A stretch of DNA of 64,000 bases from Marinobacter koreensis (GTDB lineage: Bacteria; Pseudomonadota; Gammaproteobacteria; Pseudomonadales; Oleiphilaceae). Shown here piece by piece: positions 45,610 through 53,871 of this stretch. Numbering within the stretch: the stretch's first letter is position 1; each line of letters begins with the position of its first letter. The stretch lies in contig NZ_JAKZAJ010000004.1 of NCBI RefSeq assembly GCF_023156285.1, positions 372,001-436,000 of the forward strand, in the 5' to 3' direction. The position numbers and the translations under genes are program-made. The notes under the pieces are model-generated. The model was given only the letters and a program-made list of their open reading frames with translations, did no database searches and was not told where the DNA came from.

Positions 45610-47493
45610 TCAGCGCTTGCCAGCCTTCGGTTCCCCGCCGGTTTCCCCGTCTGCGCCCGCTCGTTCGCCCGGATCCTTTTCCTTCCGTTCTTTCGGTGCC
45701 TGGGGCGGCACCAGGCTGATCAGCAGCCAGTCGTCGTCCGGTTTGAGTTCTTCCATTCGCTTGACCGGGAAAATCCGTTCCTTGCTGTCGAACACGAAAA
45801 GGACCAGTGCCTGGCGCTGGTATTTCTCCAGAAAGTCCTCGTACCGGAAGGTTTCGCTCAACTGGGTAGTCTTGACCGAGTACCCCTGGCTCACCAGGCT
45901 GGCGAGTTTGGCGTAGCTGACCCCGTCAAACAGTCCCCGGGTGAGCTGGATCTTCTCGGCGGTCTGGTGACGCGCCTTCTGATCCTGGTCGCCCTCCGCC
46001 AGACTGAACACGCAGTTGGTTCCGAACCAGTCCAGGAAATGGTAGGTCGCCAGGGAGTTCATATGTTTGTAGGGCGAGACCACCAGCAGGTTGCCAATAC
46101 CTGTCAGATCAAGATGCGTGGCCGCATGCTCGGACACCGGATTGCCAAAGTAGACATGCAGGTTTTCCATCCGGGCCTGGCGCACGTTCTCCCAGTTGGT
46201 GTCGGCCAGCACAACCGGAACCTCGTGTTTCTTCAGGGCTGTCGCGATCATGCGGGCCACCTGGTTGGCGCCCAGGATCAGGAAACCGTAGTCGGCGGGT
46301 TCCGCCACCTTGAGCAGTTGGGCGACCGGCCGGGCCGTGAGGCTTTGCAGGGTGACGGTGGCGATGATCAGTATGAAAACCAGTGGCACGAGTGCCCCGG
46401 CGCTCTCATAGCCGAGCTTTTGTAACTGGAAGGAGAACAGCGCCGACACCGCCGCCGCCACGATACCCCGGGGGGCAATCCAGCTCAGGAACAGTTTTTC
46501 CCTGACATTCAGCCCGGTTCCGATGGCGGACAGGAAGATGCTCAGCGGGCGCGCTACCAGCAGCAGGGCGCCGATCACGATCACCAGGCCCCATCCCAGA
46601 TCCGCGATGGCGGAGAATTCCACCCGGGCGGCCAGGATGATGAACAGCGCCGAGATCAGAAGGACACTGAGCGATTCCTTGAATTCCAGGATGCTCTCGA
46701 TGGGCACCTGCTTCATGTTGGCCATCCACAGGCCCATGATGGTGACCGTGAGCAGGCCCGATTCATGGGCAATCTCATTGGACAGGGCATAGACGCCGAG
46801 CATGAAGGTAAGCGTGCCGGCATTGTGGAGATACTGGGGAATCCAGTGTTTGCGAAGCACCAGACCGTTCAGGTAACCGGCTACCGCACCGATCAGAAAG
46901 CCCACCACCAGTGTCTTTCCGAAAATGTACAGGGAATGTCCGAACACGTTGCCCTGTCCCCAGGAAACGATCCCTTCAAATACCAGAACGGCGAGCAGGG
47001 CGCCCACCGGATCAATGATGATGCCTTCCCAGCGTAGAATGTTGGCCAGTTTGGAGGTGGGACGAACGGAGCGGAGCAATGGCGCCACAACCGTTGGGCC
47101 GGTGACAATCGAGATGGCCCCGAACAGCAATGCTACCGGCCATGAGACGGTCAGGATCCATTTGGCGGCGATGGTGCCAATGGCGCAGGTGACCAGAGAT
47201 CCCACGGGGACTAGGTTCCGGACCATTTTGCCGTGGCCCCGGATTTCCTCATAACGGAGCGTCAGGCTCCCCTCGAACAGAATGATGGCAACTGCCAGGG
47301 AAATGACCGGGAACAGGAGGTCGCCGAAGACGGCCTCCGGCACCAGAAACCCGAACATGGGGCCGGCGGCAATGCCCCCTGCCAGCAGGAACAGAATGGC
47401 GGGCATGCGAACGCGCCAGGCAAGCCACTGACAGAAGAGTGAGAGAACCCCGATGCTGGCGAGGAGCATGACGGTGCTTATGGGCATAGGCAT
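45610..47493 (-). CDS. CPA-family sodium/proton antiporter with TrkA-N domain
   Basis: The 627-residue protein has 12-13 transmembrane helices in the first 400 residues (starting ISTVMLLASIGVLSLF), typical of CPA exchangers, with the acidic core in ITGPTVVAPLLRSV and IDPVGALLAVLVFEGI. A cytoplasmic Rossmann TrkA-N domain follows (about 405-540, FLILGANQVARMIATAL), then a short charged tail. The TrkA-N domain suggests gating by nucleotides. It probably exports sodium or potassium, fitting a marine organism. It is convergent with the oxidoreductase gene. Confidence 0.88.
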   Translation of the reverse strand: MPMPISTVMLLASIGVLSLFCQWLAWRVRMPAILFLLAGGIAAGPMFGFLVPEAVFGDLLFPVISLAVAIILFEGSLTLRYEEIRGHGKMVRNLVPVGSLVTCAIGTIAAKWILTVSWPVALLFGAISIVTGPTVVAPLLRSVRPTSKLANILRWEGIIIDPVGALLAVLVFEGIVSWGQGNVFGHSLYIFGKTLVVGFLIGAVAGYLNGLVLRKHWIPQYLHNAGTLTFMLGVYALSNEIAHESGLLTVTIMGLWMANMKQVPIESILEFKESLSVLLISALFIILAARVEFSAIADLGWGLVIVIGALLLVARPLSIFLSAIGTGLNVREKLFLSWIAPRGIVAAAVSALFSFQLQKLGYESAGALVPLVFILIIATVTLQSLTARPVAQLLKVAEPADYGFLILGANQVARMIATALKKHEVPVVLADTNWENVRQARMENLHVYFGNPVSEHAATHLDLTGIGNLLVVSPYKHMNSLATYHFLDWFGTNCVFSLAEGDQDQKARHQTAEKIQLTRGLFDGVSYAKLASLVSQGYSVKTTQLSETFRYEDFLEKYQRQALVLFVFDSKERIFPVKRMEELKPDDDWLLISLVPPQAPKERKEKDPGERAGADGETGGEPKAGKR

Positions 47494-47507
47494 TCAGATC
47501 CCTTGAA

Positions 47508-48299
47508 TCATGAAGTAGCGCGCTTGGCGATGCGACTGAGCAACCGGGAGGCCGCAACGAACCCAAAACTGGCGGTGACAGGGCTGGCGGCACCAAAACC
47601 GGATGCGCAGTCGAGGCGGACGGGGCCGTCACCGGACGGCTTCTGGAGACAGACTTCGCCGTCACCGGCCGGATACGTCAGCTGCTCCAGTGAGTATACG
47701 GCTTCAACGCCAAATCGCCGTTTCGGGTTGCGCGAGAATCCGTATTCACGGCGCAGAAGATTGCGAATCTTGGCCAGCAGGGGGTCCTGTGTCGTCTTGC
47801 TGAGATCGGCCACCCGGATCTGGGTCGGATCCATTTGCCCTCCTGCGCCCCCGGCACAGATCACGGGCAGCTTCCGGCGCTGGCAATGAGCAATCAGTGC
47901 CGCTTTGGCCTTGACGCTGTCAATGGCATCCACCACGCCGGTCATGTCCTCGGTCAGCAGATCTGTGACGTTTTTGGTTGTCAGGAAGCCGAAGTGTGCC
48001 CGGATGTCCGCGTGAGGATTGATGGCTTTCAGTCGCTCGGCCATGGCGTCGGTCTTGGTTCGGCCATACTGGCCTTCGAGGGCATGGAGCTGGCGATTGG
48101 TGTTGGACACACAGATATCGTCCATATCGATCAGGGTCAGCGTCCCGATACCGCTGCGAGCCAGTGCTTCCGCCGCCCAGGATCCGACACCTCCAAGGCC
48201 GACAATGGCAATGTGCGACTGCCGGAAAGCCTCCAGGGCCCGCCGGCCGTAAAGGCGTTCTATTCCTCCGAAACGAAAACTGTAATCGTCGGCGTTCAT
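47508..48299 (-). CDS. tcdA: tRNA threonylcarbamoyladenosine dehydratase
   Basis: TcdA (CsdL, YgdL) cyclises t6A37 in tRNA to ct6A using ATP and the CsdE/CsdA sulfur-transfer partners. The 263-residue protein is an E1-like ThiF-fold enzyme with the nucleotide motif GLGGVGSWAAEALARSGIG, the aspartate-rich LIDMDDICVSNTNRQ, the conserved arginine/lysine in GRTKTDAMAERL and the C-terminal GGAGGQMDPTQI. It lies 14 bases upstream of the antiporter gene and may be co-transcribed with it. Confidence 0.93.
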   Translation of the reverse strand: MNADDYSFRFGGIERLYGRRALEAFRQSHIAIVGLGGVGSWAAEALARSGIGTLTLIDMDDICVSNTNRQLHALEGQYGRTKTDAMAERLKAINPHADIRAHFGFLTTKNVTDLLTEDMTGVVDAIDSVKAKAALIAHCQRRKLPVICAGGAGGQMDPTQIRVADLSKTTQDPLLAKIRNLLRREYGFSRNPKRRFGVEAVYSLEQLTYPAGDGEVCLQKPSGDGPVRLDCASGFGAASPVTASFGFVAASRLLSRIAKRATS

Positions 48300-48390
48300 T
48301 CGGCCTCCGTTGAAATCCGGCGCGTGCCGGAGCGAATCAAGGGGTGCATTGTAACTCAGGCGCCGGGGGGGAGATGAAAAGCAGGCCCAT

Positions 48391-48450
48391 AAAAAAAGCC
48401 ACGCAAACGCGTGGCTTCAAAGAAAGGCCCGGATCGACGGGGAACCGGGC
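48391..48450 (-). terminator. Tandem leftward terminators of the acyl-CoA dehydrogenase gene
   Basis: Reading leftwards, GCCCGG (48450-48445 region) pairs with CCGGGC at 48427-48432, followed by CTTTCTTT. Then GCCACGC (48409-48415 complement) pairs with 48398-48404 around an AAAC loop, followed by seven T (48391-48397). The second is a strong intrinsic terminator. They lie about 130 bases after the acyl-CoA dehydrogenase stop; the stretch between shows no gene. Confidence 0.8.
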
Positions 48451-48577
48451 TGGACTAGTTCAGAGACACTAATCAACGTGTCCATTATCGTGCCTCGGTC
48501 CCGATTCCAGAAGGTCACAAGTTGCCAACTGTCGGTCATTTCCGGCCACGCTCGTCGGACCTTTCTATTGCAGACGT

Positions 48578-50353
48578 TTACGCAGCCCAATGATCGTCCG
48601 AGAAGGCCATCATGCTGCCTTTTCCGCTCTGGATATCGGTGAGCAGCCAATGGATCTCCGGCAGCAGCTTTTCAAAGTAGAACTGCGCAGATACCTGCTT
48701 TGCCTCAAGCAGCGGCGCGTTATCCTCGCCGCTTTTCAGCTTTTCGCCGGCGACGCCTGCCATGCGGGACCAGAGGTATCCGATAACAGTCAGCGCCATC
48801 AACCGCAGGTAGGGGGTGGCGGCTGCGCCGGCCTGCTCCGGATCCCGAGGGGCATTGGTTGCCAGCCAGGTGGTCGCCTGTTCCAGGCTCTTGATGGCAG
48901 ACTTGAGCTCTTCGCGGAACGGCGCCTCGGGCTGATCTTTCAGGTAGCCGGTGAGAACCCCGAATAGCGTACGCACCAGTTGTCCGCCTTTGAGGGCGAG
49001 TTTTCGGCCCACCAGATCCATTGCCTGGATCCCGTTGGTGCCCTCGTAGATCCGGGCAATCCGACCATCCCGTACCAGTTGCTCGAGAGGCCAGTCCTGG
49101 GTGAAACCGGATCCCCCCAATACCTGCAGTCCCCAGTTGGCATTGTTATACCCTTCGTCTGTCAGGAAAGCCTTGACCACCGGAGTCAGCAGTTGGACCA
49201 GATTGTCGGCGGAGTCGCGGATTTCCTCGTCCGGATGGGCAACGGAAAGATCAAGCTGATGGCCAGTGAACAGGGCCAGTGCCCGCATGCCTTCGTTCAT
49301 GACTTTCTGACGCATCAGCATCCGGCGAACGTCCGGGTGAACCAGGATCGGATCGGCCGGCCCTTGTGGGTTTTTCGGTCCGCTCAGGGAACGGCTCTGC
49401 AGACGTTCGCGGGCAAACCCGAGACTTTCCTGGTAGGCCATTTCTGCCAGACCGAGGCCTTGCATGCCGACCATCAGCCGAGCTTCGTTCATCATGGTGA
49501 ACATGGCCCGCATCCCGTCGTTGGCTTCGCCCACCAGCCAGCCCCGGGCGCCTTCGAAATTCATGACGCAGGTGGCCGAGCCCTTGATGCCCATCTTGTG
49601 TTCGAGGCCGCCACAGAACGCGGCGTTCCGCTCACCGGAATCCGGCAGGAATTTCGGCACCACGAAAAGGGAGATGCCTTTGGTGGTGTCGGGTGCCCCG
49701 GGCAATTTGGCCAGCACCAGATGCACGATGTTGTCGACCAGGTCGTGTTCGCCCCCGGTGATCCAGATCTTGGTGCCCTCGATGTTGTAGCTGCCATCAT
49801 CGTTGGGGGTTGCCCGGGTACGGATCATGCCAAGGTCGGTGCCACACTGGGGTTCGGTCAGGCACATGGTGCCGGTCCATTCACCGGAAATCAGTTTTTC
49901 AAGGTAGGTCTGTTTCAGCGTCTCGGAGCCATGGGCGTGCAGGGCACTGATCGCGCCATGGGTAAGGCCCGGGTACATGCCCAGTGACAGATTGGTGGAG
50001 CACACCATTTCGTCCACCACAAATTTCAGGGTGTGAGGCAGGCCCTGCCCACCGAACTCCAGGGGCGCATCCAGCGCTGTCCAGCCGCCTTCGACAAAGG
50101 TGCGATAGGCCTCCTTGAAAGGTTCCGGAGTGGTCACACTCCGTGTCTCCGGGTCGTACTGGCAACCTTCACGGTCTCCGACCTGGTTGGTTGGCTGAAT
50201 CACATCCGCAGCCAGCTTCCCGGCCTCATCAATCACCGCACTGATCAGGTCGGGTGTGGCATCGGCGTACTTTTCAAGTTGGTGCAGTTTATCCGCGCCC
50301 AGTACATCAAACAGTAGAAAACGAAGGTCATTCGCAGGTGCCTGGTAACGCAT
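48578..50353 (-). CDS. Acyl-CoA dehydrogenase with extended C-terminal domain
   Basis: The 591-residue flavoprotein oxidises an acyl-CoA at the alpha-beta bond. It has the three acyl-CoA dehydrogenase domains with the FAD-binding TMCLTEPQCGTDLG and WITGGEHD, the C-terminal helical region with YEGTNGIQAMDLVGRKL, and an extra C-terminal domain of about 120 residues. This long form is shared by AcdB/DmdC-like enzymes (DmdC acts on methylmercaptopropionyl-CoA, marine DMSP breakdown), but straight-chain fatty acyl-CoA is equally possible. GAGAGGAGAG precedes the ATG. It is divergent from the SDR gene. Confidence 0.9.
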   Translation of the reverse strand: MRYQAPANDLRFLLFDVLGADKLHQLEKYADATPDLISAVIDEAGKLAADVIQPTNQVGDREGCQYDPETRSVTTPEPFKEAYRTFVEGGWTALDAPLEFGGQGLPHTLKFVVDEMVCSTNLSLGMYPGLTHGAISALHAHGSETLKQTYLEKLISGEWTGTMCLTEPQCGTDLGMIRTRATPNDDGSYNIEGTKIWITGGEHDLVDNIVHLVLAKLPGAPDTTKGISLFVVPKFLPDSGERNAAFCGGLEHKMGIKGSATCVMNFEGARGWLVGEANDGMRAMFTMMNEARLMVGMQGLGLAEMAYQESLGFARERLQSRSLSGPKNPQGPADPILVHPDVRRMLMRQKVMNEGMRALALFTGHQLDLSVAHPDEEIRDSADNLVQLLTPVVKAFLTDEGYNNANWGLQVLGGSGFTQDWPLEQLVRDGRIARIYEGTNGIQAMDLVGRKLALKGGQLVRTLFGVLTGYLKDQPEAPFREELKSAIKSLEQATTWLATNAPRDPEQAGAAATPYLRLMALTVIGYLWSRMAGVAGEKLKSGEDNAPLLEAKQVSAQFYFEKLLPEIHWLLTDIQSGKGSMMAFSDDHWAA

Positions 50354-50478
50354 GAATACTCTCCTCTCGTTATCAACAGTCAGTCCGGTGTTTCCATCGG
50401 AGCCAGGACCGCTCCGGGTCGAACCGTTGATTCATACGCGTGTTTGAATTGTTTGGCTCTCCTGAAAACCGGATAAAT

Positions 50479-50508
50479 TGATAGAAAATCCGGATCGCCG
50501 CGTAAATC
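50479..50508 (+). promoter_or_regulatory. Candidate ECF-sigma promoter of the SDR gene
   Basis: TGATAG (50479-50484) and TAAATC (50503-50508) are separated by exactly 18 bases, and CG precedes the -10. The same layout, with the same CGTAAATC, occurs upstream of the ECF sigma gene at 52665-52694. It matches the form TGATC-N18-TA reported for RpoE/ChrR promoters except at the fifth and sixth -35 bases. It lies 55 bases before the SDR start. Confidence 0.5.
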
Positions 50509-50563
50509 CTGTCCAATGGGCCCCGAAGCCGGGGCGAACAGGGTTTGATGCCGGGAGGGAGTG

Positions 50564-51289
50564 ATGACACAGGTGTTGATCGCAGGCGCGAACGGAGCGA
50601 TCGGATCCGCGCTGGCCAGCCGGGTGCTTGGACATCATGCGGATGCGCGTGTCATTGGCCTGTGTCGGACTCCGGAGGCGTTCGGGTCCGGCGATCGCTG
50701 TGAATCGGTCGCCTGGAATGCCGAGACCGACTTCCATGACGACATCGCCGCCCGTGTGGACGACGTGGTTGGTGATTCGGGGCTTGATACGGTCATTTAT
50801 GCCGCGGGTCTTCTGCACGACCCTTCGCTGTTTCCGGAAAAGCGGCTGGAGGACCTGAATGCTGATGCCATGGTCCGGGCATTCACGGTTAACTGTGTTG
50901 GTTTTGGCACCTTGATGAAGGCCCTGATGCCGCATCTCAGGCACAGGCGTTTCAAGCGGATCGTTGCCCTGTCTGCGAAGGTCGGGTCAATTGAGGACAA
51001 CGGGTTTGGCGGTTGGTACGCATACCGATGCTCAAAGGCAGCTGTCAATATGCTGGTGCGGAACCTTTCGGTGGAGCTGCCACGACGGTGCAAGCCGGTC
51101 AGCTGTATCGCCCTGCACCCGGGCACCACGCGGTCACCTCTGAGCGAGCCCTTCCAGCAGTCCCTGTCCCGGCTTCGAGTGCACTCTCCGGACGAGACTG
51201 CGGGCAATCTGTGGCGGGTTATCGATGGCCTGAAGGAAGAAGATAACGGGTCTTTCTATAGTTGGGATGGAAGCCGTTTGCCCTGGTAA
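50564..51289 (+). CDS. Short-chain dehydrogenase, CsgA-like
   Basis: The 241-residue protein is a classical short-chain dehydrogenase with the cofactor motif GANGAIGSALASRV near the N-terminus, NCVGFGTLMKAL, the catalytic serine region VALSAKVGSI, and YAYRCSKAAVNML with Tyr-x-x-x-Lys. CsgA-like SDRs are frequent members of ECF/ChrR regulons. GGGAGGGAG precedes the ATG at 50564; GTG at 50561 is an alternative. It has a candidate ECF promoter upstream and is convergent with the ChrR gene, 59 bases apart. Confidence 0.87.
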   Translation: MTQVLIAGANGAIGSALASRVLGHHADARVIGLCRTPEAFGSGDRCESVAWNAETDFHDDIAARVDDVVGDSGLDTVIYAAGLLHDPSLFPEKRLEDLNADAMVRAFTVNCVGFGTLMKALMPHLRHRRFKRIVALSAKVGSIEDNGFGGWYAYRCSKAAVNMLVRNLSVELPRRCKPVSCIALHPGTTRSPLSEPFQQSLSRLRVHSPDETAGNLWRVIDGLKEEDNGSFYSWDGSRLPW

Positions 51290-51348
51290 ATCGGGCCCGG
51301 CCCGTTCCCCGTTGGCGGGGCGCCGGACCGGACATCGGCTTTCCTGAA

Positions 51349-51987
51349 TTATCGGAGGAACGGATTCAGGAGACGGGTGAAGGTTCCGGTCAGTTTGACC
51401 GGTGCACTGAGGACCGACAGTGTGATGCAATCTTCACAGCCCACGGCAACCGGCTTGTGTTCATCCTGGTCGGTCAGGACCACAAAGTCCCACTGGTTGA
51501 ACACGCCCTTCTGGTCGGCGAAGGCGCCCTGCAACACGATGGTTGTTTCTTCACCCCGATGGGTGTGCGCAGGGGCTTTTCCGCCTGCTGCCAGTTTCTG
51601 CAAGACGACCTGTTCTTTCTGGTCCGGGAACTTTTCAGAGATGTCCAGCACGCTGACATCGCCAAGTTGCCGTTTCCAGGGCAGGCTGTTGAGGTCCTCG
51701 CCCAACAGCTTCTCGAGAACGCCCACCTTCGGCAGCGACGGTTTGACGGGCTCAAGCTCCGGCTCGGCGCTGATGCGTGCCAGGATATCGTCAAACATGC
51801 TTTCGGACACGCTCACCTTGGGCTGTTCTTCCATCATGACAGCCCCGAGGCTGTCCAGTGTGTCAACACGACTCCTGCAATGCGGACACTTGTCCAGATG
51901 GAGCCGGATGCACAGAGCATGTGGCTCACTCAGGTTGCCTGCGCTGTATTCCATCAGGCTCAGGCTGTCGGGATGGTGCCGTGTCAT
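51349..51987 (-). CDS. chrR: ChrR-type anti-sigma factor with cupin domain
   Basis: ChrR binds and inhibits its ECF sigma until singlet oxygen or organic hydroperoxide triggers release. The 212-residue protein has an N-terminal zinc-binding anti-sigma domain with His 30, Cys 34 and Cys 37 (HLDKCPHC) plus early histidines (TRHH) that could complete the site. A ChrR-type cupin domain (about 100-200) contains APAHTHRGEETTIVLQGAF. It overlaps the sigma gene stop by four bases (ATGA), so the pair is made in fixed proportion. Confidence 0.92.
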   Translation of the reverse strand: MTRHHPDSLSLMEYSAGNLSEPHALCIRLHLDKCPHCRSRVDTLDSLGAVMMEEQPKVSVSESMFDDILARISAEPELEPVKPSLPKVGVLEKLLGEDLNSLPWKRQLGDVSVLDISEKFPDQKEQVVLQKLAAGGKAPAHTHRGEETTIVLQGAFADQKGVFNQWDFVVLTDQDEHKPVAVGCEDCITLSVLSAPVKLTGTFTRLLNPFLR

Positions 51988-52631
51988 ACGTTCTGGTCCT
52001 GCAAAATCACTTTCAGTTTGTTCAAGGCCAGGCGAACCCGGCTTTTCACCGTGCCAAGCGGAATATCGAGTTCGTCGGCGACCATCTGGTGCGACTTGTT
52101 CTCCATATAGACCTTGGCAATCACGGTGATCTGTTCTTCCGGCAGGTGCTTCAGGGAATCCCGGATCCGGCGCTCTGACATCAGACGGTGCAGGGAGGTG
52201 ACCGGTTCATTCTCATTCTCGCCCGGTATCTGCCAGAGGTCTTCGGTTTCCACTTGCATCTCTGCACTGGTTCGCTGCATCTTGCGGAGCATGTCTATCC
52301 GCTGGTTCCGGGCAATCGTGAAAATCCAGGTCGAGGCAGCCGCCTTCCGCCAATCGTACAGGCACGAACGCCGCCAGATTGACACGAACACTTCCTGGAC
52401 CAGCTCTTCCGCGTGGCTGGCGAGACCGTTGGCCATGGCGTAGTACTTAATCTGTGGGCCAAAGTGCTCGAAGAGCGCGTGGTAAGCCTCGCGATCCTGA
52501 TGTTTGCCCACTTTGTCCAGCAGCTGGCTCCAGGGGTCCTTGCGACCCTCCGCCTTGGCTGGCTTCTGTTCCAGTGTGGTCACTGGACGCTCCTTGACAG
52601 TCGCATGAGTTGAGCTGTTTCTGATCATCAT
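51984..52631 (-). CDS. rpoE: ECF sigma factor, ChrR-partnered (RpoE/ECF11-like)
   Basis: The roughly 215-residue protein has only sigma region 2 (about 35-105: EELVQEVFVSIWRR and STWIFTIARNQRIDMLRK) and region 4 (about 140-205: HLPEEQITVIAKVY and DIPLGTVKSRVRLALNKLK), as in ECF sigmas. Overlap with a ChrR gene marks it as the singlet-oxygen type rather than the RseA-controlled RpoE. Start could be ATG 52631, ATG 52628 or GTG 52640. A candidate autoregulatory promoter lies 35 bases upstream. The target regulon would include the nearby SDR gene. Confidence 0.9.
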   Translation of the reverse strand: MMIRNSSTHATVKERPVTTLEQKPAKAEGRKDPWSQLLDKVGKHQDREAYHALFEHFGPQIKYYAMANGLASHAEELVQEVFVSIWRRSCLYDWRKAAASTWIFTIARNQRIDMLRKMQRTSAEMQVETEDLWQIPGENENEPVTSLHRLMSERRIRDSLKHLPEEQITVIAKVYMENKSHQMVADELDIPLGTVKSRVRLALNKLKVILQDQNV

Positions 52632-52664
52632 TCTATGCACTCGCCACCGGTTTGTCAGTCTGTT

Positions 52665-52694
52665 GATTTACGGGGGGGGTGGATGGCTGGATCA
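52665..52694 (-). promoter_or_regulatory. Candidate autoregulatory ECF promoter with poly-C spacer
   Basis: Reading leftwards, TGATCC (52694-52689) is followed by exactly 18 bases and then TAAATC (52670-52665). This fits the RpoE/ChrR promoter form TGATC-N18-TA. The spacer includes a run of eight C (52672-52679 as G on the top strand). The predicted leader to the sigma start is about 30 bases. Confidence 0.6.
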
Positions 52695-52831
52695 TTGGCG
52701 CCGAAAATTTTCTTCCGGACCGGGGCTTGGCAAGAGCGCCGGAGGTGGCGCGTCGAGACGGTGATTGTGTGGCGACACCGCCCGGGATAATCTTAACGCT
52801 CGAGAAAGTCTCTTTGTCCCGAGCGTCCCCT

Positions 52832-53869
52832 ATGAACGCACCCGGCATCACCGGTAACCTGCCTATTATCCGTGCCCACTATGCGGATATCCTGTGCCAG
52901 CTGGCCGAGGAGCTGGGGGTGGAGCGACGGCGATTGCTGGCCGATTCCGGCATTCGTCCGGCCTTGCTGGGACACCCGGACAACTTCATTACGCTGGACC
53001 AGTTCACCAATCTCTGCCGGGCGGCGGTGGCCCGAACCGGCGATGCCGCATTGGGACTGGCATTCGGCCTGCGACTGAAATTCACCACCCATGGCTCACT
53101 GGCGCAGGCTGCTATCAGCTGCGATACGCTGGCCGAGGCGCTGCAGGTACTGATCAAGTATTTCCGCACCCGTTTTGTGTATATGGAACTGACCTTCATC
53201 GAAGAGGGCAACGAGGCGGTGCTGCAGTTGGATCCGGGGCACGACGTCGAGGACCTGTACCGGTTCAACGTCGACGTGGTGATGGCTTCGCTCATGGATG
53301 TCAATCAACTGCTGTTCGGCGACAGGTTGATCTCGACCGGGTGGTGCAAGGTGAATTACGCGCCGCCGTCTGATCTGGAGCCGTACCGGCGACTGTTCGG
53401 CGATCAGATCGAATTTTCGGCAGGTGCCAACCAGTTGCGCTTCGATCGTCGGCTCCTGTCGCTGCCCATGTCGCTCTCCAATCCGGTCACCCGGCGTTTT
53501 GCCGAGGCCCAGTGCGAAGAGGAGATGCGTTCCATTGAGGCTGCAACCACCATGGCAGCGCGGGTCACCCGTATTCTCGAGTCGGTTCGGGATAGCCGTT
53601 TGCCCGGGCTCGAGACCGTGGCCGAACAGCTGTCGCTGTCGACCAGGACGCTTCGTCGCCAGCTTGCGTCAGAGGGCGTCCGTTTTCAGGATCTGCAGGA
53701 CGAGCTCAGGCATCGTCGTGCCCTGGAGTTGCTTCGTCGTCGGGAGCTGACGATCGATGAGGTCGCGGATGCTGTCGGCTACAGCGACCCCTCGAATTTC
53801 GGACGGGCCTTCCGGAAATGGGAAGGGATGTCTCCCAGCACCTGGCGAAACCATCGGTTCGACCAGTGA
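52832..53869 (+). CDS. AraC family transcriptional regulator
   Basis: The 345-residue protein has an arabinose-binding-type N-terminal domain (about 20-205) and a C-terminal AraC helix-turn-helix pair (about 245-340) with LETVAEQLSLSTRTLRRQL and TIDEVADAVGYSDPSNFGRAF. It resembles the OruR-type regulators of amino-acid or lipid catabolism. The start is taken as ATG 52832; ribosome binding is weak, and TTG 52814 with GAGAAAG upstream is possible. It is divergent from the ECF sigma gene and convergent with speA, two bases apart. Confidence 0.87.
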   Translation: MNAPGITGNLPIIRAHYADILCQLAEELGVERRRLLADSGIRPALLGHPDNFITLDQFTNLCRAAVARTGDAALGLAFGLRLKFTTHGSLAQAAISCDTLAEALQVLIKYFRTRFVYMELTFIEEGNEAVLQLDPGHDVEDLYRFNVDVVMASLMDVNQLLFGDRLISTGWCKVNYAPPSDLEPYRRLFGDQIEFSAGANQLRFDRRLLSLPMSLSNPVTRRFAEAQCEEEMRSIEAATTMAARVTRILESVRDSRLPGLETVAEQLSLSTRTLRRQLASEGVRFQDLQDELRHRRALELLRRRELTIDEVADAVGYSDPSNFGRAFRKWEGMSPSTWRNHRFDQ

Positions 53870-53871
53870 CG

